From Mesobacterium pallidum (GTDB taxonomy: Bacteria > Pseudomonadota > Alphaproteobacteria > Rhodobacterales > Rhodobacteraceae), in NCBI RefSeq assembly GCF_019966535.1, contig NZ_JAIMID010000005.1:62001-126000 (forward strand): a stretch of DNA of 64,000 bases, given 5' to 3'. Under the pieces are notes generated by a model. The model did not search any database. It was not told the origin of the DNA and saw only the letters and a program-made list of their open reading frames with translations. This document shows, piece by piece, positions 46,382 through 55,150 of this stretch. The stretch's first letter is position 1; each line of letters starts with the position of its first letter. A program made the position numbers and the translations under genes.

Positions 46382-47239
46382 ATGATCCGCATCATTCTTG
46401 CCAGCACCGCCGCTGTCGCCCTCATCGCCGGGCTCTACTACGTGCAGCCCTCGGCCGAGACCGACACCGTGACCCGCGCCCAGACCGACCTGACCGCGCT
46501 GCCGGCCCCCGCCCCGCAACCCGCCGTCGTCGAGACCCCCGCGCCCCAGCCCGCCGTGACCGAGGCCGTGGCCCACGCCGTCGTGCCGGCCCCGCGCCCG
46601 GCGCCGGCACCGGTGACGACGGTCGCGACCGACGACACCGACCTGCAGGCGATGTCGCTGGGCGTGCTGGCCGAGCTGGGCCTCAAGCCGCAGGACGCCC
46701 CCAAGGTCGAAGACGCGGCCATGCAGCACATGACCTCGGACATCCTCAGCAACATCCGCAGCGCAACCGGCGCCCCTGCTCCCGCCAGCGCCGGGGCTTC
46801 GGCCCTGCAATCGCTGGTATCCAAGGCCTTGGCCGAGGGCCGCACCGACAGCTACATCGACCAGCTCGTGAACGAGGCCGCGGGCCGGGGCGACGTGTCG
46901 GTCCCCAAGGCGCTGGTCACGAACGAGGGCCGCGTCGACACTTCGACCCTCTTGGCCAGCATCGTCGCCCAGGCCCGTGTCGCGGCAGGCGAAGAGATCG
47001 CCCCGCCCGAGGTCGCGGGCGGCCGCGGCGTCGAGGTCCGGCTGCAACAGGGCATCGGCAGCGAGATGCAGCAGCGCCAGTTCTACACGGTGAGCAGCGG
47101 CGACAGCCTTGGCGCCATCGCCGTCAAGTTCTACGGCGACGCCAGCCGCTTTACCGCCATCTACGAGGCCAACCGGCGCATCCTGTCCAGCCCGGACCAG
47201 ATCCGTGCCGGCCAGCGCCTTGTCATCCCGACCATCTGA
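46382..47239 (+). CDS. LysM-domain protein with N-terminal membrane anchor
   Basis: 285 residues. An uncleaved-looking N-terminal helix (IIRIILASTAAVALIAGLYYV; short basic start) is followed by a Pro/Ala/Thr-rich linker (about 30-80) and a helical middle. A C-terminal LysM domain (FYTVSSGDSLGAIAVKFYGD..IYEANRRIL..IRAGQRLVIP, about 237-284) would bind peptidoglycan. Probably links membrane and wall; role unknown. Followed by an intrinsic terminator. Confidence 0.82.
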   Translation: MIRIILASTAAVALIAGLYYVQPSAETDTVTRAQTDLTALPAPAPQPAVVETPAPQPAVTEAVAHAVVPAPRPAPAPVTTVATDDTDLQAMSLGVLAELGLKPQDAPKVEDAAMQHMTSDILSNIRSATGAPAPASAGASALQSLVSKALAEGRTDSYIDQLVNEAAGRGDVSVPKALVTNEGRVDTSTLLASIVAQARVAAGEEIAPPEVAGGRGVEVRLQQGIGSEMQQRQFYTVSSGDSLGAIAVKFYGDASRFTAIYEANRRILSSPDQIRAGQRLVIPTI

Positions 47240-47280
47240 GTTTTCCCGCAGGCAGCAATACCGACGGCAGGAAGGATTGA

Positions 47281-47311
47281 GGGGCCGAACCAACGGCCCC
47301 CTTTCTTTTTC
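47281..47311 (+). terminator. Intrinsic terminator after the LysM gene
   Basis: GGGGCCG (47281-47287) pairs with CGGCCCC (47294-47300), followed by CTTTCTTTTT. Confidence 0.85.
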
Positions 47312-47424
47312 GGCCTTTCGTCCCGCCCGGGCGGCCGGTAGAGGGTTCGGGCATGTTACTGCCCGGCGGGCTATGCGTGGCCCGGCGCCCCGGGCACAGT
47401 CGCGCCGAAGTCAAAGGGGACCAC

Positions 47425-48294
47425 ATGGACATCCGCGCACTCTTCATGGGCCTGGCCTTTGCCTTCATGTGGTCCTCGGCCTTCACCGCCGCCCGGACCA
47501 TCGTGGCCAGCGCGCCGCCGCTTTTCGCGCTGTCGATCCGGTTTTTCCTCGCCGGGATCATCGGCATCGTCCTTGCCCGCGCGCTGGGGCAAAGCTGGAA
47601 GCTGAGCCGCGTGCAATGGCGCGCCACGATCATCTTCGGCTTTTGCCAGAACGCGCTGTATCTCGGGCTGAACTTCGTCGCGATGCAATGGATCGAGGCC
47701 TCGCTGGCCGCGATCATTGCCTCGACCATGCCGCTGATCGTGGCGCTGCTGGGCTGGCTGGTCTACGGCGAAAAGGTCCGTCCGCTGGGCGTCGCCGGCC
47801 TTGTCATGGGCCTGGCTGGCGTGGCGCTGATCATGGGCGCGCGGCTGCAGGGCGACGCCGATCCGCTGGGCATCGCGCTGTGCATCGTGGCCGCGATTTC
47901 GCTGGCCGTGGCGACGCTGGCGGTGCGCGGCGCGTCCAGCAATTCCAACGCGCTGATGGTCGTGGGCCTGCAGATGCTGGTCGGCAGTGTCGCGCTGATC
48001 GGGCCAGCCCTGGCGCTCGAGACCTTCGACGTGACCTGGTCCTGGACCCTGATCGCCGCCTTCACCTACACCACGCTGGTGCCGGGGCTGCTGGCGACCT
48101 TCGTCTGGTTCAAGCTCGTGCACCGGATCGGCACGGTCAAGGCCTCGACCTTCCACTTTCTCAACCCGTTCCTCGGCGTCGCCATCGCCGCCGCCCTGCT
48201 GGGCGAGACGCTGGGCGCCTGGGACGTCGTCGGCGTCGCTGTGATCACGCTGGGCATCCTGGCCGTGCAACTGTCGAAACAGGTCAAGGTCTGA
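47425..48294 (+). CDS. EamA/DMT-superfamily transporter
   Basis: 289 residues with ten predicted helices in two EamA repeats (about 5-135 and 145-285). MWSSAFTAARTIV at the start and GVAIAAALLGETLG near the end are typical of this exporter family. The ATG follows AAAGGGGA. The substrate (metabolite or amino acid) cannot be told from sequence. Between the LysM terminator and the chemoreceptor. Confidence 0.88.
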   Translation: MDIRALFMGLAFAFMWSSAFTAARTIVASAPPLFALSIRFFLAGIIGIVLARALGQSWKLSRVQWRATIIFGFCQNALYLGLNFVAMQWIEASLAAIIASTMPLIVALLGWLVYGEKVRPLGVAGLVMGLAGVALIMGARLQGDADPLGIALCIVAAISLAVATLAVRGASSNSNALMVVGLQMLVGSVALIGPALALETFDVTWSWTLIAAFTYTTLVPGLLATFVWFKLVHRIGTVKASTFHFLNPFLGVAIAAALLGETLGAWDVVGVAVITLGILAVQLSKQVKV

Positions 48295-48384
48295 CCCGGG
48301 CGGCGGAAAGCATTCCTTAAGCCGGATGCCCTAGACCCAACGCGGACGCACGGCGTCTGACGACTGGTCACAAGGGTTCGGCGC

Positions 48385-50442
48385 ATGGACAACGGGTACA
48401 TCCGGCTTTCCGCCTTCATGAATTTCATCCTGTCGGTCCTGATGATCGCCGGCCTCGTCGGGGCCTGTGTCTGGATCGTCCATTCCAGCACCAGGGTGAT
48501 CCACGCCACCCACGACGCGATGGACCAGCGCATATTCGTCGCCGAGGCGGAGGCAGAGGCGCGCAGCCTTGCCCAGGCGGGGGATGCCGGCGCCGACCTG
48601 TCGGCGTTCCGGACCGAGTTGAGCGAGGCGCAGCGCCTCTTCGACACGCCCTCGGTCGCCGACCTTGCCGACCCGGAGGCCTCGCGCGAGGTGCAGGATG
48701 TGACGCGCCAGGTCATCGCGCTGGCAGGGGAAGACCCCGCCGCGTTCACCGCCGGCATGATCGAGGTGGCAGACAGGCTTGCCCGGCTCGGCACGCGGCT
48801 TGACGCCCGTCTGGCCGGGGTCGAGGAGCAGGGCGATTTCGTCTCGACCGTGCTGGATCGCGTCGCGATCTACGGCGGCATGGTGGTCGTCCTGGGCTTC
48901 ATCGTTCTGGGCTTCATCCTGTCATCCAGCAGCCTGCGCACCCGCTGGCAGGTGGCCCAGGCCATCGCCCGCATCCGCGAGGGCGATCTTGATACCCAGG
49001 TCACGGGGATCGAACGGACCGATATCATGGGCGACGTCTTCCGCAACGTCGAGGACCTGCGCCTGTCGACCCGCAAGTCCCGCGACGTCGAGGCAAGGTC
49101 CAAGGTCGAGAACGACCGCCGCCAGGCCCTGCTGGACGAATTGAGCAAGGTGCTTTCGGCCTTCACCGTGGGCAAGTTCACCGACCGGATCGACCCGTCG
49201 CGCTATGAATCGCTGGGCGAGGAATACGCGATCATCTGCCAGGACATGAACGAGCTGGGCGGCCATCTGTCGGCTTTGGTCACCGCGGTGCGGGGCAGCG
49301 TCGACACGGTCGAAAAGGACGCGCAAAGCCTCAAGACCATGGCCGACAACATGTCGGACCGGTCGCAATTCCAGGCCGCCGCGCTCGAGGAAAGCTCGGC
49401 CGCGCTGCAGCAGCTGGCGCAAAGCGTCAAGAATTCCGCCTCGCGCGCCGAGGATGCGAACAAGATGGTCACGCAAGGCCGCGACCGCGCGGGCGAAGGC
49501 GGCCGGGTGATGAAACGCGCGCTCGAGGCGATGGCCTCGATCGCCAATTCCTCGCAGCAGATCACCCAGATCATCGGCGTGATCGACGACATCGCCTTCC
49601 AGACCAACCTGCTGGCCCTGAACGCCGGGGTCGAGGCGGCGCGCGCCGGCGAATCCGGGCGCGGATTCTCGGTCGTCGCCTCCGAGGTGCGGTCCCTGGC
49701 CCAGCGCGCGTCGGAATCCGCAAAGGAAATCAAGGCGCTGGTGTCCAATTCCTCGCAGCAGGTCAAGGACGGCGAGGACCTGGTCGAGGAAACCGGCACC
49801 GTGCTGGAAGGCATCGTCGCCAGCGTCAGCGAGGTCGCCGACATCGTCCGCGACATCTCGGTCACGGCGCGCGAACAGGCGCTCAGCGTCGAAGAGCTGA
49901 GCTCGGGCGTGTCGCAGCTGGACAAGTCCACGCAGGAACACACCCAGATCGTCGAGGATGCCGCCGCTTCCAGCCAGCGTCTCAGCGACGAGGCCTCGCG
50001 CCTGTCGGTGCTGATCGGCAATTTCGCGATGGATGCGCCCGGCAAGCCCTCGGCATCGAAACCGGCCGCCGCGACCAGCCCCGCGCGCGCCACACCCAGG
50101 CCCTCCGCACCCGCGAGATCTGCGCAGACACCGCGCAGCGCGAAAGCCGCGCCTCCGGTCGTCACCGCCAAGCCCGCGCCCGCCCGCAAACCCGCCCCGG
50201 CTGAGCCTGCACGCAAGCCCGCCACGGCGGCGAAAGGCGCCCAGCGCAAGACAGCGCAGGACCTCTGGGCCGAGGACGGCGCGCCGGTCGGCAAACCCGC
50301 CGCCTTCCCTGGCGAAAAGCGTGACGCGGCGAAGCCCCGCGAAACCGCCAAGCCCGCCGCGGCCAAGTCGCCCCCGCCGCCTGCGCCGGCTGCCAAGGCG
50401 GTCAACGCCCCGTCGAACGATGGCGGTTGGGAGGATTTCTGA
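48385..50442 (+). CDS. Methyl-accepting chemotaxis protein with C-terminal docking pentapeptide
   Basis: 685 residues. TM1 is about 11-33 ([19 protein letters not shown]), then a small sensor region about 34-160, and TM2 about 162-185 ([19 protein letters not shown]). A HAMP domain is followed by a signalling domain whose tip contains [30 protein letters not shown] Pro/Ala/Lys-rich linker of about 110 residues ends in GWEDF. The x-W-x-x-F end matches pentapeptides that tether CheR/CheB, so this receptor may be high-abundance-like and self-adapting. No che genes nearby. Confidence 0.93.
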   Translation: MDNGYIRLSAFMNFILSVLMIAGLVGACVWIVHSSTRVIHATHDAMDQRIFVAEAEAEARSLAQAGDAGADLSAFRTELSEAQRLFDTPSVADLADPEASREVQDVTRQVIALAGEDPAAFTAGMIEVADRLARLGTRLDARLAGVEEQGDFVSTVLDRVAIYGGMVVVLGFIVLGFILSSSSLRTRWQVAQAIARIREGDLDTQVTGIERTDIMGDVFRNVEDLRLSTRKSRDVEARSKVENDRRQALLDELSKVLSAFTVGKFTDRIDPSRYESLGEEYAIICQDMNELGGHLSALVTAVRGSVDTVEKDAQSLKTMADNMSDRSQFQAAALEESSAALQQLAQSVKNSASRAEDANKMVTQGRDRAGEGGRVMKRALEAMASIANSSQQITQIIGVIDDIAFQTNLLALNAGVEAARAGESGRGFSVVASEVRSLAQRASESAKEIKALVSNSSQQVKDGEDLVEETGTVLEGIVASVSEVADIVRDISVTAREQALSVEELSSGVSQLDKSTQEHTQIVEDAAASSQRLSDEASRLSVLIGNFAMDAPGKPSASKPAAATSPARATPRPSAPARSAQTPRSAKAAPPVVTAKPAPARKPAPAEPARKPATAAKGAQRKTAQDLWAEDGAPVGKPAAFPGEKRDAAKPRETAKPAAAKSPPPPAPAAKAVNAPSNDGGWEDF

Positions 50443-50469
50443 CCGTGCCGCGGCTGGCCGACCCTTTGG

Positions 50470-51582
50470 TCAGCCGATCTTGCCGCGGGTCTCGCCGACC
50501 GCCCCGCCGACCTGGCCCCGGTGCAGCAGGATGTGATCCAGCAGCACGCAGGCCATCATCGCCTCGCCCACCGGCACGGCGCGGATGCCGACGCAGGGGT
50601 CATGCCGCCCCTTGGTCACCACCTCGATCGCGCTGCCATCCTTGCGGATCGACTGGCGCGGTGTGAGGATCGACGAGGTCGGCTTGACCGCGAAGCGCAC
50701 GACGATCTCCTGCCCGGTCGAGATGCCACCGAGAATGCCGCCAGAATGGTTCGAGGAATATTCCGGCCCCTCGGGCCCCATGAAGATCTCGTCCGCATTG
50801 TCGGTCCCGGTCAGCTCCGCCGCCGCCATGCCTTCGCCGATCTCGACGCCCTTCACGGCATTGATCGACATCATCGCCGCCGCGAGGTCCGTGTCGAGCT
50901 TGCCATAGACCGGCGCGCCCAACCCCGCGGGGACGCCGCGCGCCACGACCTCGACCACCGCCCCGACCGAGTTCTGCGCCTTGCGGATCTGGCTCAGGTA
51001 GCTGTCCCATTCCTCAGCCGCGACCGGATCCGGGCACCAGAACGGGTTCCGCTCCACCTCGGCGGCATCGAACCGCGCCCGGTCGATGACCTTCGCACCG
51101 ATCCGCGTCATGTAGCCCTGGATCTCGATCCCCGGCGCCAGCGCCTTGAGCGCGGCCCGCGCCACGCCCCCCGCCGCGACCCGCGCCGCGGTCTCGCGCG
51201 CCGAGGAGCGCCCGCCGCCGCGATAGTCGCGGATGCCGTATTTCTGCCAATAGGTGATGTCGGCATGGCCGGGCCGGAAAGTCTCGGAAATCTCGCCGTA
51301 GTCCTTGGACCGCTGGTCGGTGTTGCGGATCATCAGCTGGATCGACGTGCCGGTCGACTGCCCTTCGAACACCCCCGACAGGATCTCGACCTGGTCCGGC
51401 TCGCGCCGCTGCGTCGTGTGCTTCGACTGCCCCGGCTTGCGCCGGTCAAGCCAGTGCTGCAGCGCCTCCGCCTCGATCGGCACACCCGGCGGGCAGCCAT
51501 CGACGGTCGCCCCCAACGCCGGGCCATGGCTTTCGCCCCAGGTGGTCACGCGAAACAGGTGTCCGAAGCTGTTGAACGACAT
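50470..51582 (-). CDS. aroC: Chorismate synthase
   Basis: Last step of the shikimate pathway, needing reduced FMN. The 370 residues start [24 protein letters not shown], the family's N-terminal signature. [36 protein letters not shown] and [19 protein letters not shown] are further hallmarks. The in-frame upstream extension to 51732 has no supporting signal; GGAGA-like sequence precedes this ATG. Convergent with the chemoreceptor, divergent from the thiamine operon. Confidence 0.97.
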   Translation of the reverse strand: MSFNSFGHLFRVTTWGESHGPALGATVDGCPPGVPIEAEALQHWLDRRKPGQSKHTTQRREPDQVEILSGVFEGQSTGTSIQLMIRNTDQRSKDYGEISETFRPGHADITYWQKYGIRDYRGGGRSSARETAARVAAGGVARAALKALAPGIEIQGYMTRIGAKVIDRARFDAAEVERNPFWCPDPVAAEEWDSYLSQIRKAQNSVGAVVEVVARGVPAGLGAPVYGKLDTDLAAAMMSINAVKGVEIGEGMAAAELTGTDNADEIFMGPEGPEYSSNHSGGILGGISTGQEIVVRFAVKPTSSILTPRQSIRKDGSAIEVVTKGRHDPCVGIRAVPVGEAMMACVLLDHILLHRGQVGGAVGETRGKIG

Positions 51583-51776
51583 GGTGCTCTCCTTTGTCCC
51601 GCCCTCTAGCCGAAAGCGCCTCTGCTTGGAAGACCCGCAACGCTTGCACAGGGGCCGGCGGGGGCCGGGCGGCGCAGCCGCGCGGCCCCCGCCCCCGGTC
51701 GGATCGCGCCAGCGATCCGAAACCAGCCCCAAACCACCCCTTGAAACCCGCGCGCCGCCGCTCTACCCCTTAAGAC

Positions 51777-51868
51777 ACCTCGGGGTGCCCCGCCGAACCG
51801 GCGCGGGGCTGAGATGCGAATGCGAACCCGTTGAACCTGAACCGGTTAGAACCGGCGGAGGGAAGGTC
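51777..51868 (+). promoter_or_regulatory. TPP riboswitch (THI element)
   Basis: Contains the conserved pieces in order: CTCGGGGTGCC (51779 on), GGGGCTGAGATG (51804 on), ACCCGTTGAACCTGA (51826-51840) and CCGGTTAGAACCGGCGGAGG with GGAA. These are the P2/P4 loops and P1 strand of the thiamine pyrophosphate aptamer. It ends about 45 bases before thiB. Binding of TPP is expected to repress thiBPQ, probably by hiding the AAAGGAG ribosome-binding site. Confidence 0.96.
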
Positions 51869-51914
51869 GCAGGCACAATCCTACGCCCCCTTCCGCGTGC
51901 AAAGGAGACATGCC

Positions 51915-52901
51915 ATGCGCATCCCATCACTTGCTGCGGGAATCCTGATGACCACGGCCAGCCTGGCCGCGGCAGAGACCCCCGTGCTCACCGTCTACGC
52001 CCCCGACTATTTCACCTCCGAATGGGGCCCCGGCCCGGTGATCGAGGCCAAGTTCGAGGAAACCTGCGCCTGCGACCTGCAGTTCCTGCCCGGCGACCTG
52101 ATGCCGCGCCTGCTGCTCGAAGGCGCGCGCACCCGCGCCGACGTGGTCATCGGCCTGGAAACCGACGTCACGAAGAAGGCCCGCGAAACCGGCCTCTTCG
52201 CGCCCCATGGCCAGGACCTGTCGTCGCTGACCCTGCCGCTCGACTGGACGGACGACACCTTTCTGCCCTTCGACTGGTCCTACGTTGCCTTCGTCTACGA
52301 CACGACGAAGATCGACACGCCCCCGACCAGTTTCGACGACCTCATCGCCATGCCCGAGGACGTGAAGATCGTGATCCAGGACCCGCGCAGCTCGATCTCG
52401 GGCCTCGCGCTGCTGCTTTGGGTCAAGCAGGTCTACGGCGACGAGGCCGAGGCCAAGTGGGCCGCCCTCGCCCCCCGCATCCTGACCGTCACCAAGGGCT
52501 GGTCCGAGGCTTACGGGCTCTTCACCGATGGCGAGGTGCCGATGGTGCTCAGCTTCAACACCTCGCCCGCCTACCACATCGCGGCCGAGGGGGACGAGAC
52601 CAAGGCCGCCGCGATCTTCGATGAAGGGCATTATGCCTACGTGGAACTCGCGGCCAAGGTGGCCTCTACCTCCCAGCCCGAGCTGGCGGATGCCTTCATG
52701 TCCTTCATCCTCTCGCCCGCCTTCCAGCAGGCGATCCCGGAGACGAACTGGTCCTACCCCTCGGCCCTGCCGCGCGAAGACTGGCCGCAGGTGTTCCGCG
52801 ACCTGCCTGCGCCGGACACCGCGATCCTGCTGGACGAGGACGCGGCTGCCGCGATCCGTGACGAAGCGTTGGACGAATGGCGCCGCGCGCTGTCGCAATA
52901 A
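51915..52901 (+). CDS. thiB: Thiamine ABC transporter substrate-binding protein
   Basis: Periplasmic binding protein for thiamine, thiamine phosphate and TPP. The 328 residues have a signal peptide (MRIPSLAAGILMTTASLAAA). The mature part follows ThiB: LTVYAPDYFTSEWGPGP, CDLQFLPGDLMPRL, FDWSYVAFVYD, IQDPRSSISGLALLLWVK and a C-terminal TNWSYPS. The ATG follows AAAGGAGAC. Directly behind the TPP riboswitch, and overlapping thiP by 25 bases. Confidence 0.95.
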   Translation: MRIPSLAAGILMTTASLAAAETPVLTVYAPDYFTSEWGPGPVIEAKFEETCACDLQFLPGDLMPRLLLEGARTRADVVIGLETDVTKKARETGLFAPHGQDLSSLTLPLDWTDDTFLPFDWSYVAFVYDTTKIDTPPTSFDDLIAMPEDVKIVIQDPRSSISGLALLLWVKQVYGDEAEAKWAALAPRILTVTKGWSEAYGLFTDGEVPMVLSFNTSPAYHIAAEGDETKAAAIFDEGHYAYVELAAKVASTSQPELADAFMSFILSPAFQQAIPETNWSYPSALPREDWPQVFRDLPAPDTAILLDEDAAAAIRDEALDEWRRALSQ

Positions 52902-54394
52902 TCCCGGCGACGCTGGTGGCGGGGCTGGTCCTGGCCCCGCTGACCGCCGTGCTGATCCGCGGGGGCGGGCCATCCGCGCTTGGCCCCGCGGACTGGGCCG
53001 CCCTGCGCTTCACGCTGCTGCAGGCCGTGGTGTCGTCTGCCCTGTCGGTCGGCCTTGCGATCCCCGTGGCACGGGCGCTGGCCCGCCGCCGCTTTCCCGG
53101 CCGGAGCCTGCTGATCACCCTGCTCGGCGCGCCCTTCATCCTGCCGGTCCTCGTGGCCGTGCTGGGCCTGCTGGCCGTCTTCGGCCAGAACGGCTGGCTG
53201 TCGGCCCTGCTGGGTGTGTTTGGCCTCCCCCCCGTGCAGGTCTACGGGCTGCACGGCGTGGTCCTGGCCCATGTCTTCTTCAACCTGCCGCTGGCGACGC
53301 GGCTGATCCTGCAAGGCTGGCTCTCGATCCCGGCCGAGCGCCTGCGCACCGCGGCCACCCTCGATCTGCCTCCCTTCGCCATATTCCGGCTGATCGAGGG
53401 CCCCATGCTGCGCCACATCGCCCCCGGCGCGGCACTGATCGTCTTCACGCTCTGCCTCGGCAGCTTCGCCGTGGCCCTCACCCTGGGCGGCGGCCCGGCC
53501 TCCACCACCGTCGAGCTGGCGATCTACCAGAGCTTCCGCTTCGATTTCGACCTGTCGCATGCGGCCACGCTGGCGACGGTGCAGCTGGCGCTGGTCGCGG
53601 TCTCGGCGCTGCTCCTGCTCCGCCTGCCGCTGGGCGAGGCGATGGGCGCCGGCCTCGACCGCACCCTGCGCCGCTGGGATGCCGAGACACCGCGGCTGCG
53701 CGTGCTGGACGCGGTCTGGATCGCCCTCGCCGCCACCTTCCTGCTGCTGCCGCTTCTCGCCATCGCCCTTCGGGGCGTGCCGGGCCTCGCCACCCTGCCG
53801 GCATCGGTCTGGCAGGCCGCCGGCTTCTCACTGGCCGTGGCGCTTGGCTCGACCGCCCTCTGCCTCGCCCTTGCCCTGCCGCTGGCGCTGGGGCGCGGAG
53901 AGCCCGCCGCGCTCCTCGGCCTCGCCATCTCGCCGCTGGTGCTGGGCACCGGGCTCTTCCTGCTGATCCAGCCCCATGCCAGCCCCTTCACCCTCGCCCT
54001 GCCGGTCACGGCCCTCGTCAACGCGCTGATGTCGCTGCCCTTCGCGCTGCGCGCCCTGCGCCCCGAGGTGCAGGCCATCACGGCCCAGTACGGCCCCCTC
54101 GCGCAATCGCTCGACCTCAGCCCCCACGCCTGGACCTTCCGAATCCTGCTGCCCCGCCTGCGCCGCCCATTGGGCTTTTCCGCCGGGCTGGCGGCCGCCC
54201 TGTCGATGGGCGATCTCGGCGTCATCGCCCTCTTCGCCGACCCCGAGCGCGCCACCCTGCCGCTGCAGATGTACCGCCTGATGCAGGGCTACCGGATGGA
54301 GAGCGCCGCCGCCGCGGCACTCCTGCTGCTCGTGCTGTCCCTGGGCCTGTTCTGGATCTTCGACCGCGGAGGCCGCGCCGATGCTGACACTTGA
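52877..54394 (+). CDS. thiP: Thiamine ABC transporter permease
   Basis: 505-residue fused permease with about twelve membrane helices in two halves. Each half carries an EAA-type coupling loop: LRTAATLDLPPFAIFRLIEGPML (around 155-178) and LAQSLDLSPHAWTFRILLPRL (around 410-430). ThiP proteins are typically this length. Overlaps thiB by 25 bases and thiQ by 14, consistent with a tightly coupled operon. Confidence 0.94.
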   Translation: MAPRAVAIIPATLVAGLVLAPLTAVLIRGGGPSALGPADWAALRFTLLQAVVSSALSVGLAIPVARALARRRFPGRSLLITLLGAPFILPVLVAVLGLLAVFGQNGWLSALLGVFGLPPVQVYGLHGVVLAHVFFNLPLATRLILQGWLSIPAERLRTAATLDLPPFAIFRLIEGPMLRHIAPGAALIVFTLCLGSFAVALTLGGGPASTTVELAIYQSFRFDFDLSHAATLATVQLALVAVSALLLLRLPLGEAMGAGLDRTLRRWDAETPRLRVLDAVWIALAATFLLLPLLAIALRGVPGLATLPASVWQAAGFSLAVALGSTALCLALALPLALGRGEPAALLGLAISPLVLGTGLFLLIQPHASPFTLALPVTALVNALMSLPFALRALRPEVQAITAQYGPLAQSLDLSPHAWTFRILLPRLRRPLGFSAGLAAALSMGDLGVIALFADPERATLPLQMYRLMQGYRMESAAAAALLLLVLSLGLFWIFDRGGRADADT

Positions 54395-55076
54395 CCGCGT
54401 GATCATCCGTCAGGGCGATTTCGCCCTCTCAGCCGACCTGACCCTGCCCAAAGGCGCGATCACCGCCATCATCGGCCCCTCGGGCGCCGGGAAATCGACC
54501 CTGCTGAGCGCCATCGCCGGCTTCCTGCCGGTCTCGGGCCGCATCGCCTGGGACGGCACCGACCTCGGCCCCCTGCCCCCCGGCAAGCGCCCGCTGGCCA
54601 TGCTGTTCCAGGACAACAACCTCTTTCCCCACCTCACCGCCGCGCAGAACGTCGCCCTGGCCCTCACCCACCGCGCCCGGCTGACCGAGGCGCAACGGGA
54701 CAAGGTCACCGACGCCCTCGCCCGCACCGGCCTGTCAGGACTGGAAGACCGCAAGCCGTCGCAACTCTCCGGCGGCCAGCAAAGCCGCGTCGCCCTCGCC
54801 CGCGTGCTCTTGCAGGACAAGCCGCTCCTGCTGCTGGACGAACCCTTCTCCGCCCTCGGACCCGCGCTGAAATCCGAGATGCTCGACCTCGTGGCAACCC
54901 TCGCGCGGGACACCGGCCAGACGGTGCTGATGATCACCCACGACCCCGCCGACGCCCGCCGCATCGCCGATCACACGCTGGTCGTCGCCGATGGCACCGC
55001 CAGCCCGCCACAGCCGACCAAAGACCTCTTCGCCAACCCTCCCAAGGCCCTGCGCACCTATCTCGGCACAGCCTGA
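54381..55076 (+). CDS. thiQ: Thiamine ABC transporter ATP-binding protein
   Basis: 231-residue ATPase. Walker A is IGPSGAGKSTL (about 31-41), Q-loop LFQDNNLFPHLT, signature LSGGQQSRVALAR (about 126-138), Walker B LLLLDEPFSALG, and switch His in MITHDPADARRIAD. The sequence and context fit ThiQ. Overlaps thiP. A dispersed intergenic motif follows at 55084. Confidence 0.95.
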   Translation: MLTLDRVIIRQGDFALSADLTLPKGAITAIIGPSGAGKSTLLSAIAGFLPVSGRIAWDGTDLGPLPPGKRPLAMLFQDNNLFPHLTAAQNVALALTHRARLTEAQRDKVTDALARTGLSGLEDRKPSQLSGGQQSRVALARVLLQDKPLLLLDEPFSALGPALKSEMLDLVATLARDTGQTVLMITHDPADARRIADHTLVVADGTASPPQPTKDLFANPPKALRTYLGTA

Positions 55077-55083
55077 CCCCAGG

Positions 55084-55107
55084 TCTTCATTGTTTCGAAA
55101 ATACCTC
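55084..55107 (-). repeat. Dispersed intergenic motif, GAGGTATTTTC form
   Basis: On the minus strand GAGGTATTTTC followed by GAAACAATGAAGA, between the convergent thiQ and aldehyde dehydrogenase genes. Confidence 0.65.
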
Positions 55108-55150
55108 GGGGGGAGCCGCAGGCGGGGGGCAGCGCCCCCCTCTTCCCCGC

